7,533 bases of DNA from Bacteroidales bacterium UBA6340 (lineage in GTDB: Bacteria > Bacteroidota > Bacteroidia > Bacteroidales > Paludibacteraceae): the NCBI GenBank assembly GCA_002440265.1, contig DJSG01000076.1, positions 5,339 through 12,871 on the forward strand. The letters run 5' to 3'. Below, one piece after another: positions 1 to 6,502 of the stretch. A program made the position numbers and the translations under genes. Numbering within the stretch: position 1 is the stretch's first letter; the number at the start of each line of letters is the position of its first letter. The notes under the pieces are model-generated. The model made no database searches. It was not told the DNA's origin and saw only the letters and a list, made by a program, of their open reading frames with translations.

Positions 1-23
1 TAATCACATACTATTAACTCGAT

Positions 24-120
24 AAGACCCCCTCCAACTCCCCCTTCAAAGGGGGAGGGAAGACCCCTCCAATACTTCCAAGAAATAGGGAAGACCTCCC
101 CAACTGGTTAAGGAGTTCTA
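24..120. repeat. Three degenerate tandem units beginning AAGACC
   Basis: Within copy A, units starting AAGACC with a C-rich run lie at 24, 60 and 91, so the periods are 36 and 31 nt. The first holds a strong stem-loop (arms 38-46 and 49-57, C-rich then G-rich). The second ends in a G-run, and the third ends in AAGGAG. Pyrimidine-rich/purine-rich hairpins of this kind are common between genes in Bacteroidota. The same phrase GACCTCCCCAAC recurs at 4964-4975. Confidence 0.55.
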
Positions 121-139
121 TGATGCCCCCCGGGCATCA
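121..139. repeat. Stem-loop, 8-bp GC-rich arms
   Basis: TGATGCCC (121-128) and GGGCATCA (132-139) are perfect inverted repeats around a CCC loop. There is no T-run after it on either strand, so it is not a typical intrinsic terminator. It lies inside copy A and has no counterpart in copy B. Confidence 0.6.
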
Positions 140-366
140 ATCGGAAATCCGCAATAAGGCGGTATTTCCTTCATCTCCAAAGGAGGGGCTCAATAAAATG
201 TATGGTGCAATGTGCTTGACGCAATGCAAAATGCGTAATGCGCAATGATTGTAAAGGGTGTGGTTAGAAAGTGAACGGACGGCTACGCCGTATTATCGAT
301 GATTAGCCATAAAATTCAGCAATGAAATCAGATAGAACTGACATTGACATTAACGATGCGAGACAC

Positions 367-409
367 GTCGTCTCCCAAGCGTGGTTCTCAAACGTTCTCC
401 AAGCGTGGT
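367..409. repeat. Short intergenic repeat GTCGTCTCCCAAG / CCAAGCGTGGT
   Basis: CCAAGCGTGGT occurs twice as a direct repeat (375-385 and 399-409, 24 nt apart). The leading phrase GTCGTCTCCCA (367-377) returns at 5052-5062, with a variant GTCGTCCCCAAG at 5037-5048. The three related copies sit just downstream of the 3' ends of leftward genes (the LRR gene here, phoH there). That suggests a small dispersed repeat; no function can be read from it. Confidence 0.5.
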
Positions 410-424
410 CTGCAAGGTGTTGGC

Positions 425-462
425 ATAAAACAAAAAGAGACTGCCTTGTGAGACAGCCTCTT
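425..462 (-). terminator. Intrinsic terminator of the LRR gene
   Basis: Read on the minus strand, positions 462-452 and 445-435 pair as an 11-bp stem with two G-U wobbles around a 6-nt loop. A U-rich tract follows (A-runs at 432-436 and 427-430 on the plus strand). The wobbles pair only in minus-strand RNA and would be A-C mismatches in plus-strand RNA, so the terminator works leftward. It starts about 33 nt after the LRR stop codon. Confidence 0.82.
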
Positions 463-494
463 GTGTTGGAGAGTGAGATATTCTCCTCTGATTA

Positions 495-2006
495 TCAGCG
501 GATGACCTTCTTGCCGTTGATGATGTACATACCTGTGGGCAGGTTGCTATCATCGGTACCGAGATAGGTGCCCATGATGTTGTAGATGCCAGTATATTTG
601 CTACCATTATTATTTTCGGTTCCAATGTTGTCCACTGCAGACTCGTTGAAATAATCGAAATAATCACCGATGCCCGTTTGTGCTTTATATGCCTCAAACG
701 AACCTTCAGGAATAATGATTTCTACATCTGTCGGGGTGGGATGTTGGTTCTTCGACGGTTCATTTATCAGCCAAGGCATCTGTGTATAGGTCTTCGTTTC
801 ACGAGTTTGGCAGTGCGGAGGAACGATACCACGGAACTCAAGAGTCTCCAACTCGTCAAGAATGACAGAAATAACATCCAAACTATCCAAAGTGGAAGGA
901 AGTATCAGTTTCTTTACGGGCATCTGTCCACCATTCAAACCACTATGAATACCCGATATCGAGATATGTTTCAACCCTTCCGGCAGTTCTAATGTACCAG
1001 TCAATCCTGCCATATATTGCATAGCCTGCGAAGCAATCTCAACGACATTGCTCGGTGTAGCGAATGTGAAAGATGTGGTGATGCTATCGTTCATAAAAGC
1101 CTTACGCCCGAGTGCCGTGACAGGGATATCAAATTGTGTGATAGAGACCTTACCGTTGGCTTCTGCAGGAATAGCGCACACTGTTTTTGAGATGGTAGCC
1201 GGAATGACCACTGTTTCCAACTGATATATTTTGTCTGTAAGGTTGGCTGTTACAGCGGCAGTTGTATCATTCTCCGTGTATGTTACAATATAAAACAAAT
1301 TGCCTGCACGAAGAGTATCCGTATTACCGCTATTGAAGCAGTCAAAATAGTCCCAACCGTTTTCGGCGGCATACAAAGTCTCACTGCCTGCGGGTACTAT
1401 CACTTTGGTTGCTTTCGGGGTGTAAACGGTTGCGTTGTTCGAGGTGAACGGCAGACATGGCACCTGTGCTTTGCCTGTTGCCAGTGCGCAATGAGGAGGC
1501 ACGACGGCGTTGCAAATCAGCGTATCCAGATTGGCAACTTGCAGCGACATCACATCCAAAGTGTCCATTGTGGAAGGCAAGGTGAGTTTGTGCAATTTCA
1601 TGCCTGCATTGCTGCCGACACCCTGTATTGCGGTCAGTTGCAAGTGCTTAACACCTTCGGGCAAAGCCAACTCCGTCAGTTCCAAGGCTCCCTGAAAGGC
1701 TTGCTGTCCGATTTCCGTAATCTTGCTTCCTTCGGCGAAGACAATAGATTTGCATTTGGCTTTACTGAATGCCGCCTTGCCGATGCCTGTTACATCATAC
1801 GATTTCCCGTCTTTGCTTACAGACACAGGGATGACCACAGACTCTTGTTCGTATATGAACTTCGAGTCTTTGCGAATCACCGCAGCGGTCTGCGTTTCCT
1901 CGTTCAACTGATAGTACACTCCATCCACTTGAATGGTGTCCAATGTGGCAGCCATCATGCTACCTGAGAGCAGGGCTGCACCTAAAAACAGATAAAATTT
2001 CTTCAT
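495..2006 (-). CDS. Secreted BspA-type leucine-rich-repeat protein with internal duplication and T9SS-like tail
   Basis: This is a 503-residue exported protein. Residues 1-20 form a signal peptide (MKK, then a hydrophobic run ending MMAA). The rest shows BspA/LRR_5-type repeats, seen as recurring phrases such as LPEGVKHL, KLTLPSTMDTL and VIVPAGS. Two modules follow each other, about 22-226 and 230-454, with matching landmarks exactly 226 residues apart (LPEG at 115 and 341, LPST at 143 and 369, VPPHC at 169 and 395). Each ends in a GxDYFDxFN-like motif. The C-terminus ends TGMYIINGKKVIR, which resembles the end of type IX secretion sorting domains. Surface display or secretion is therefore inferred. 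BspA proteins are known for adhesion, but the ligand here is unknown. It stands alone between its own promoter (2046-2076) and terminator (425-462). Confidence 0.88.
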   Translation of the reverse strand: MKKFYLFLGAALLSGSMMAATLDTIQVDGVYYQLNEETQTAAVIRKDSKFIYEQESVVIPVSVSKDGKSYDVTGIGKAAFSKAKCKSIVFAEGSKITEIGQQAFQGALELTELALPEGVKHLQLTAIQGVGSNAGMKLHKLTLPSTMDTLDVMSLQVANLDTLICNAVVPPHCALATGKAQVPCLPFTSNNATVYTPKATKVIVPAGSETLYAAENGWDYFDCFNSGNTDTLRAGNLFYIVTYTENDTTAAVTANLTDKIYQLETVVIPATISKTVCAIPAEANGKVSITQFDIPVTALGRKAFMNDSITTSFTFATPSNVVEIASQAMQYMAGLTGTLELPEGLKHISISGIHSGLNGGQMPVKKLILPSTLDSLDVISVILDELETLEFRGIVPPHCQTRETKTYTQMPWLINEPSKNQHPTPTDVEIIIPEGSFEAYKAQTGIGDYFDYFNESAVDNIGTENNNGSKYTGIYNIMGTYLGTDDSNLPTGMYIINGKKVIR

Positions 2007-2045
2007 AATGTTTGTTGTTTATATTTTGTCCTTCTAAACCGAGTG

Positions 2046-2076
2046 CAAAATTACTGCTATTCACCCAAGGGTGCAA
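2046..2076 (-). promoter_or_regulatory. Bacteroidota-type promoter of the LRR gene
   Basis: On the minus strand TAATTTTG (2053-2046) fits the -7 consensus TAnnTTTG. A TTG (2076-2074) lies 20 nt upstream, the usual spacing for the -33 element. Transcription would begin near 2039, giving a leader of roughly 30 nt before the ATG at 2006. The match is by eye; no start site has been measured. Confidence 0.65.
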
Positions 2077-2107
2077 TACCCAAAAGTAGTGAATTACTTC
2101 ATAGATA

Positions 2108-2139
2108 TTTGCGTATCCCGCATAAAATCACTACCTTTG
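2108..2139 (+). promoter_or_regulatory. Bacteroidota-type promoter of the beta-propeller gene
   Basis: TTTG (2108-2111) and TACCTTTG (2132-2139) are separated by 20 nt, a full match to the Bacteroidota -33/-7 consensus. The transcript would begin near 2146. This settles the start of the downstream gene: the in-frame ATG at 2071 lies upstream of the promoter and cannot be on this transcript, which leaves the ATGs at 2152 and 2167. Its -33 element is only about 30 nt from that of the divergent LRR gene, so the two could share regulation. Confidence 0.68.
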
Positions 2140-2166
2140 CGCTCACTAAATATGCATGAAACGAAT

Positions 2167-3828
2167 ATGCGTAAGAAAGTACTCTTTTTATCCTTATTGG
2201 CAGTTACTACCCTAAAGGCTGCTGATGTCATCACTTTCCAATGGCAATCCTCTCTATTGCCCCCAGCGGACAACAAGTGTCAAGCCATAGGCTATGACAT
2301 CCGCACCAATGAAGAGGGCAACGCCTTTTTGTTGGCGAACTACGGTTCTATCAATACCACAGACGAGACAACCTTCCTCGGGCAAACGCTGAATGGTGCC
2401 GAGTATGGTACGGGGAATGGTTATAATCCGAATCTGGTCTTCGCCAAGGCGGACTCGTTAGGTGCTCCGTTATGGATGATACACAGTTCCGAAGGCTATT
2501 TTGCAGGCGGCACCTATTGTCCTACGCACGATGGCGGTGCCGTGCTTGCGGTTAAGTTCCGCCTTACAGAGAAGAATAAAGAGCCCGGCACAACCGCTCC
2601 ATATATGACATTGGTTGATGCCGAAGGCAAGACACATTCGCTCTCTGCCACCTATAAAGACGTTAATTTCCATCATATTGTATTGGTTCGTGTGGACGCA
2701 AAGGGACTTATTACGCAAGTAACTCCTGTATGGACATCGCAAGCAATACCAGCCAAAAGCAAAGACAACAAGCCTGCCTATGATGTAGCCGACATCACTG
2801 CCGTTATGGAAGACAAAGACGGCAATGTATATCTGCAGGGCGGGCAAGCCATGGATATTGCTCTCGGCACCGACACCATTCGCGCACGCAAGAACTCCGA
2901 TTGGGATGGTAATTCGTTCTCTGAACACTGCAATTCGTTCATTATCAAGACCGATGCGCAGTTCCGTCACCTCGCTCACACCACGACAACCAGTACCCTG
3001 CTCTACGACCGTTTCATGCTCTCCGCGTACTATGACGGCACTCTAATGGTGTTGGGCCATGCCAAAGCAGGCGACCTTGGCGGCACACTGCAATGGGGTG
3101 AGCAGCAAGTTGCCATTAACGACCGTTGTATTGTCATCGCCCGTCTCAACAGAGACCTCACCTGTACGCACCTTAATGCCTTGCAGCAGGTACGTCTTGG
3201 CAGTCTCGGAGGAATGTTCAAGCAACTCGCATACTCTCCGGATGGCTCATATGTCTATATGTCGGGCTCTATCATAGGCGGATTGGTACTGAATGGCGAC
3301 ACGCTTCGTGGTGGCAGTGATGAGAAGGGTAATTTCAATGATGGTCTGCTATTGCAAATCAATCCAACCACAGCGACCGTTGATAATGCCACTCTTACTC
3401 ATGGTAAGGTGTTGAATATCAATACAGGAACTGTATTCTTCAATGATACACTCTATACTCTAAACTATTCTTTCGGTGACATTCGCCTGAGTTGCTACGA
3501 CAGGCATTTGCAACCCGTCGGGGTTGTTCCGTTGGCAAAAGGCGGTGGTCAATCTATTGCCACGAGCATAGCCATATATGGTCGTAATGTATGGATAGGA
3601 ACTCGCGCTCATGGGGGGACTGATTTTATGATAGGCAATCAAACCATTGTTGCACCTGCTCCTCTGTGGTATGCCACCCTATCCGGCTGGAAAATGAGAG
3701 ACGGTATGCTTTCGGGTATTGATATTCCAACGGTCACTATTGACAAGGCAAAGAAGGTAATTATTGACGGAAGACTATATATCCGTCGAGGTGAGCAACT
3801 CTTCAATGCACTCGGACAGCCACTTTAG
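2167..3828 (+). CDS. Exported probable beta-propeller protein with C-terminal sorting-like tail
   Basis: This is a 553-residue protein from the ATG at 2167, chosen because it begins a classic signal peptide (MRKKVLFLSLLAVTTLKAA) and lies downstream of the promoter at 2108-2139. An ATG at 2152 is the alternative. The body shows about five blade-like repeats starting near residues 50, 219, 291, 360 and 474. Each opens with a G-N/S-hydrophobic strand, then a glycine turn, and most include a phrase such as FIIKTDA or LLQINPT. This resembles SBBP-type propellers of Bacteroidota, though no specific family is certain. The C-terminus (KVIIDGRLYI, then FNALGQPL) resembles the tail on many Bacteroidales exported proteins and hints at type IX sorting. 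No catalytic motif is visible. It is transcribed divergently from the LRR gene and followed after 57 nt by the lipoprotein gene. Confidence 0.78.
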   Translation: MRKKVLFLSLLAVTTLKAADVITFQWQSSLLPPADNKCQAIGYDIRTNEEGNAFLLANYGSINTTDETTFLGQTLNGAEYGTGNGYNPNLVFAKADSLGAPLWMIHSSEGYFAGGTYCPTHDGGAVLAVKFRLTEKNKEPGTTAPYMTLVDAEGKTHSLSATYKDVNFHHIVLVRVDAKGLITQVTPVWTSQAIPAKSKDNKPAYDVADITAVMEDKDGNVYLQGGQAMDIALGTDTIRARKNSDWDGNSFSEHCNSFIIKTDAQFRHLAHTTTTSTLLYDRFMLSAYYDGTLMVLGHAKAGDLGGTLQWGEQQVAINDRCIVIARLNRDLTCTHLNALQQVRLGSLGGMFKQLAYSPDGSYVYMSGSIIGGLVLNGDTLRGGSDEKGNFNDGLLLQINPTTATVDNATLTHGKVLNINTGTVFFNDTLYTLNYSFGDIRLSCYDRHLQPVGVVPLAKGGGQSIATSIAIYGRNVWIGTRAHGGTDFMIGNQTIVAPAPLWYATLSGWKMRDGMLSGIDIPTVTIDKAKKVIIDGRLYIRRGEQLFNALGQPL

Positions 3829-3849
3829 TAATCATCCTGTATCCAAATC

Positions 3850-3885
3850 ACCCGATAAATCGTAAATTCGTAAATCATAAATCAT
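3850..3885. repeat. AT-rich degenerate repeats before the lipoprotein gene
   Basis: The short gap between the propeller and lipoprotein genes contains repeated phrases close to ATAAATC and CGTAAAT, in steps of about 8-10 nt. No TAnnTTTG element or terminator hairpin is visible. This fits read-through from the upstream gene, and the A/T-rich leader may help translation start, as is usual in Bacteroidota, where Shine-Dalgarno sites are often absent. Confidence 0.4.
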
Positions 3886-4368
3886 ATGAAAAAAATCATG
3901 TTTTTTGCAGCCCTTGCGGCTGCCATGTTCTTGGCATCATGTGCCAAGACTACAGAGAAAGCCGAAACCATTTACACTATCGATGAGGTCTATGCACAAG
4001 CCGACTCGCTTCTCGGTGATACCATCACCTTCCAAGGCGTATGTACCCATCTCTGCAAACACGGCGGACGCAAAGCCTTCCTCATGGGGACACAGTCCGA
4101 TACCGTTTATACGGACAATGACACCATTATCCGTCCGCGTATATTGCGTGTCGAAGGAGCCAAGATGGGCAATTTTGATGCCGCTTGTATCAACAATATC
4201 GTCCGTGTAAAGGGTGTGCTTCACGCTTTTGAGGTGCAGCCCGAACCTGTAGCAGCCAACGACCCTGCCGAGCAACACGGTACCGACGGCAACGGTTGTG
4301 AGACAGAAAAGGCTGCCATCAAAGGCTACTATGCCGAGGCGGTCTCCTACCAAATCATCACCGAGTAG
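3886..4368 (+). CDS. Small lipoprotein with CxHxCxH motif, OB-fold-like
   Basis: This is a 160-residue predicted lipoprotein. A signal peptide ends in the lipobox LASC with the lipidated Cys at residue 19. The residues after it (AKTTEK) lack the acidic cluster of known Bacteroidota surface-export signals, so a periplasm-facing location is more likely. The mature part has strand-rich segments (GDTITFQGVC at 44-53 and IVRVKGVLHAF at 105-115) that look like the two halves of a small OB-like barrel. The motif CTHLCKHGG (53-61) offers Cys53, His55, Cys57 and His59, which could bind a metal or do thiol chemistry; Cys101 and Cys138 are further candidates. I do not recognise a characterised family. 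It lies 21 nt before the PepSY gene, so the two products probably work together at the inner membrane or periplasm. Confidence 0.75.
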   Translation: MKKIMFFAALAAAMFLASCAKTTEKAETIYTIDEVYAQADSLLGDTITFQGVCTHLCKHGGRKAFLMGTQSDTVYTDNDTIIRPRILRVEGAKMGNFDAACINNIVRVKGVLHAFEVQPEPVAANDPAEQHGTDGNGCETEKAAIKGYYAEAVSYQIITE

Positions 4369-4389
4369 TTGGCTCGCGCTATCCATAGT

Positions 4390-4965
4390 ATGGAACAGCC
4401 GAAAGCAAGCAGAGGTGCCAAGACGCGCAAATGGTTTCGTATCATTCACCGCGAACTGAGTTATGTGTTTGCGGGTATGTTGCTTGTGTACGCCATCAGC
4501 GGCATTGCCCTCAACCATAAGAACTCGTTCAACAGCCAATACTCTATCACACGCACCGAGTACCGGTTCGCGCCCGCCACGCAAGCAACTGCCAATCAAG
4601 CACAGATAGACGCATGGCTCTCTGCGTGCGGTGTGGAGGGTCAAGAGATACAGCACTACTTCCCTGATGCGAACACGCTCAAAGTATTCCTGAAGGGCAA
4701 TAGCAACCTGGTGGTCAATCTCTCCACGGGTAATGCTGTCCTTGAGCAAGTGAAGAAACGCCCTATCCTGGGCAGCCTCAGCAAACTGCACTACAACCCG
4801 GGTAAGGCGTGGACATGGTTCTCGGATATCTTTGCCGGTGCGCTGGTGGTTATTGTGCTTTCGGGTATACTGATGCTCAAAGGCAAGCATAGCCTTATCG
4901 GTATAGGGGGTATAGAGTTCCTTATCGGTATTCTGATACCGTTGCTGTTTATCTTCTTGTCGTGA
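4390..4965 (+). CDS. PepSY-associated transmembrane protein
   Basis: This is a 191-residue membrane protein from ATG 4390. A TTG at 4369, directly after the preceding stop, could extend it by 7 residues, but the ATG gives the usual short basic N-terminus. It has three predicted helices: about 23-41, 146-163 and 171-190. Between the first two is a roughly 100-residue extracytoplasmic region like a degenerate PepSY domain. His20 just before helix 1, His43 just after it, and the motif LHYNPG (His134) before helix 2 match the PepSY_TM family layout. Relatives of this fold occur with iron or flavin reductases, but here no cofactor site can be proven. It is closely coupled to the upstream lipoprotein gene and converges on phoH. 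Confidence 0.8.
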   Translation: MEQPKASRGAKTRKWFRIIHRELSYVFAGMLLVYAISGIALNHKNSFNSQYSITRTEYRFAPATQATANQAQIDAWLSACGVEGQEIQHYFPDANTLKVFLKGNSNLVVNLSTGNAVLEQVKKRPILGSLSKLHYNPGKAWTWFSDIFAGALVVIVLSGILMLKGKHSLIGIGGIEFLIGILIPLLFIFLS

Positions 4966-4973
4966 CCTCCCCA

Positions 4974-5008
4974 ACCCCTCTAAAGGAGGGGCTATAGGAG
5001 TAGGGGTT
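4974..5008. repeat. GC-rich stem-loop after the PepSY gene
   Basis: CCCCTC (4975-4980) and GAGGGG (4986-4991) pair across a TAAAG loop. An alternative pairing joins ACCCCT (4974-4979) with AGGGGT (5002-5007). The alternatives could not form at once. It is the same type of element as in copy A (GACCTCCCCAAC shared). With no T-run it is only a weak candidate terminator for the rightward genes. Confidence 0.5.
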
Positions 5009-5023
5009 CATAGTATGTTTCGG

Positions 5024-5040
5024 CGACGCGAGTCGCGTCG
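5024..5040. repeat. 17-nt palindrome in the convergent gap
   Basis: CGACGCGA and TCGCGTCG pair perfectly around a single central G. It is followed directly by the short repeat GTCGTCCCCAAG (5037-5048). It lies between convergent genes, so an operator role is unlikely; a repeat remnant or transcript-end structure is more plausible. Confidence 0.55.
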
Positions 5041-5064
5041 TCCCCAAGAGTGTCGTCTCCCATG

Positions 5065-5096
5065 CAGCACCTTGTTACTTGTGTAACAGGGTGCTG
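5065..5096. terminator. Long hairpin overlapping the phoH stop codon
   Basis: Arms 5065-5078 and 5083-5096 pair over 14 bp around a 4-nt loop. The stem is complete in plus-strand RNA (one U-G wobble) and has one A-C mismatch in minus-strand RNA. The last codons and the TAA (5077-5075) of phoH lie inside it. No U-tract follows on either strand, so it is not a standard intrinsic terminator. It may protect the ends of transcripts from the convergent genes. Confidence 0.5.
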
Positions 5097-6079
5097 TCAA
5101 TATGCAGTGTTCCGTTGTCTTCGTCGTCGGGTGTGTGGTCCGTTGGGGTATCGTGCTTGGCATAAGCCGACACGATGTGTTTCACTAACGGGTGGCGTAC
5201 AATATCCTTCTGGTTGAACTCAACAATGGCAATCCCCCGTATGCCGCGCAGCCGCTCAATGGCATCCCGCAGTCCTGACTTCTGCGAGGCAGGCAAGTCT
5301 ATCTGCGTCAAGTCGCCTGTAACAATCATCTTGCCGTTGATACCCAGGCGCGTGAGGAACATCTTCAGTTGGGCGGTGGTAGTGTTCTGTGCTTCGTCCA
5401 ATATCACTATGGCGTCCGCCAGTGTCCGTCCGCGCATGAATGCCAGCGGTGCAATCTGTATCACACCGCGCTCCATGTACTCGTTGAGTTTGGCTCCCGG
5501 TATCATGTCCTGCAAGGCATCGTACAGAGGCTGCAGATAGGGGTCTATCTTATCCTTCATATCTCCAGGGAGGAAGCCGAGTTTCTCACCTGCTTCCACC
5601 GCGGGACGCGATAGGATGATTTTCTTCACCTCTCGGTTCTTCAAGGCACGCACTGCCAATGCGATAGCGGTATAGGTCTTTCCGCTTCCTGCAGGGCCGA
5701 TGGCAAACAACAGGTCGTTGTCCTCATAGGCGTCTACCAACAGTTGCTGGTTGCGGCTGCGCGCCACTATCGACTTGCCGTTTACGCCGTGCAGGATAAG
5801 ATTGTCTTGCAGATACTCTTGCGGTTGTTCGCCATGGAGAAGCATGAGTATCTGCTCCTCGTTGAGGGTGTTGTTCTTGATACAGAACTCCTCACACAGC
5901 CGTAGGCTGCGTTCAAAGCGTGCAATGGCTGCATCAGGTCCCGAGACCTTCACGTGATAGCCACGCGCCACCACCCTGACATCGGGGTGCTGGTCTTTCA
6001 GGCAGAGCATATTGCGGTTGTTGACACCGTAGAAAAGGGCGGTATCGAGGGTGTCGTTCAGTTCGATAATTGACTCCAT
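5075..6079 (-). CDS. phoH: PhoH-like ATPase (YbeZ type)
   Basis: This 334-residue cytoplasmic ATPase is full length for the PhoH/YbeZ family. Residues 1-100 form the family's N-terminal region, including the KH-like stretch near 32-65. The ATPase core carries Walker A GPAGSGKT (128-135), the segment LSRPAVEAGEKLGFLPGD (156-173), Walker B VILDEAQN (225-232) and the sensor-like TGDLTQID (254-261); all key residues are intact. The last 25 residues are a hydrophilic tail. YbeZ proteins are linked to RNA and ribosome metabolism through the partner YbeY, which is not visible here. Its ATG lies inside the 3' end of the HsdR_N-like gene (22-nt overlap), so translation is probably coupled, with the shared promoter upstream of 6477. 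Confidence 0.95.
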   Translation of the reverse strand: MESIIELNDTLDTALFYGVNNRNMLCLKDQHPDVRVVARGYHVKVSGPDAAIARFERSLRLCEEFCIKNNTLNEEQILMLLHGEQPQEYLQDNLILHGVNGKSIVARSRNQQLLVDAYEDNDLLFAIGPAGSGKTYTAIALAVRALKNREVKKIILSRPAVEAGEKLGFLPGDMKDKIDPYLQPLYDALQDMIPGAKLNEYMERGVIQIAPLAFMRGRTLADAIVILDEAQNTTTAQLKMFLTRLGINGKMIVTGDLTQIDLPASQKSGLRDAIERLRGIRGIAIVEFNQKDIVRHPLVKHIVSAYAKHDTPTDHTPDDEDNGTLHIDSTLLHK

Positions 6080-6477
6080 AGCGGTATTTGGTTTAGATAT
6101 TCACATTGATTTGGCAGCACGCGTGCCACTATTCGTTGCGCTCCGTTGCTCAGCACGAGGTAGGGTACGTGCAGTTGGCGGTTGTAAACGGCTGCTTGGT
6201 CCAGCACTTTCTGCGTCAGCGGCACATTGTCCGCCTTGAATTCCAGCAGCATAAGAGGTTGCATCTGCGGGCTATATACGATGGCATCGCATCGTTTCCG
6301 CAGCCCTGCCACCTCGATGGGGACCTCCACGGCAATCAGCGCGTGCGGGTAGCCGGATTCGCTCTCCAACGAAGTCAGTACCTGCTGGCGCACCCACTCT
6401 TCGGGTGTCAGACGGACAAACCGCCGACGCCACGTGCAAAAGACCTGCTCCTTGTTGTTTATGACTCTGGTTTTCAT
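6058..6477 (-). CDS. Small HsdR_N-domain protein, PD-(D/E)XK nuclease fold
   Basis: This 139-residue protein consists almost entirely of a domain like the N-terminus of type I restriction enzyme R subunits (HSDR_N_2). The motif LTPEEWVRQ (23-31) is typical of the small stand-alone form found across Bacteroidota. Nuclease-core residues are present: Glu51, Asp64 in KRCDAIVY, Glu79-x-Lys81 in LLEFKAD, and a QxxxY motif (Gln94, Tyr98) as in RecB-like nucleases. There is no helicase motor and no methylase or specificity gene nearby, so it is not a working type I restriction system; a DNA repair or replication-linked job is more likely but unproven. The ATG at 6477 is the only Met near the start. 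It overlaps phoH by 22 nt and probably heads the operon. Confidence 0.85.
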   Translation of the reverse strand: MKTRVINNKEQVFCTWRRRFVRLTPEEWVRQQVLTSLESESGYPHALIAVEVPIEVAGLRKRCDAIVYSPQMQPLMLLEFKADNVPLTQKVLDQAAVYNRQLHVPYLVLSNGAQRIVARVLPNQCEYLNQIPLWSQLSN

Positions 6478-6485
6478 TTGGTTTG

Positions 6486-6493
6486 CAAAGGTA
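6486..6493 (-). promoter_or_regulatory. -7 element of the HsdR_N-phoH operon
   Basis: TACCTTTG on the minus strand fits the Bacteroidota -7 consensus. The expected -33 position, about 20 nt upstream (near 6514-6516), reads ATG instead of TTG, so the upstream element is weak. It lies inside the palindrome at 6503-6522. The transcript would start near 6479, leaving almost no leader before the ATG at 6477. Confidence 0.58.
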
Positions 6494-6502
6494 CATCTTT
6501 TT

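Larger units (their letters stand above)
1..313. repeat. Intergenic repeat element, copy A
   Basis: This gene-free stretch shares ordered blocks with 6549-6868 in the same orientation. Both start with TAATCACATACT. An 18-nt block is identical (156-173 versus 6636-6653). A 39-nt block matches at 34 positions (191-229 versus 6736-6774), and a 41-nt block matches at 38 (273-313 versus 6828-6868). The last block carries a small hairpin with arms ACGGC/GCCGT; the arms are the same in both copies and only the loop differs. Copy A also contains GC-rich stem-loops at 38-57 and 121-139. No open frame in it has a credible start or composition. It is best read as a dispersed noncoding repeat; whether it is mobile or merely a common intergenic module cannot be decided here. 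It may continue left of the window. Confidence 0.75.

Noticed and set aside
24..120. CRISPR array
   Set aside because: The units are degenerate, unequal in spacing and only three in number, with no distinct spacers and no cas genes.
322..567. 81-codon plus-strand frame near the left end
   Set aside because: It crosses the LRR terminator and runs into the 3' end of the LRR gene; no motif is visible.
1491..1967. 158-codon plus-strand frame inside the LRR gene
   Set aside because: The minus strand encodes a signal peptide and duplicated LRR modules here, so this is a shadow frame.
2071..2166. Upstream start for the propeller gene
   Set aside because: It places 32 residues before an obvious signal peptide and starts upstream of the promoter at 2108-2139.
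4369..4389. TTG start for the PepSY protein directly after the lipoprotein stop
   Set aside because: The ATG at 4390 is the stronger codon and gives a normal N-terminus. TTG remains possible through coupling but adds only 7 residues.
3937..4974. 345-codon open frame on the minus strand opposite the lipoprotein and PepSY genes
   Set aside because: The plus strand has a lipobox, membrane helices and family motifs in the same DNA. The antisense frame has no recognisable domain or promoter and reads as a shadow.
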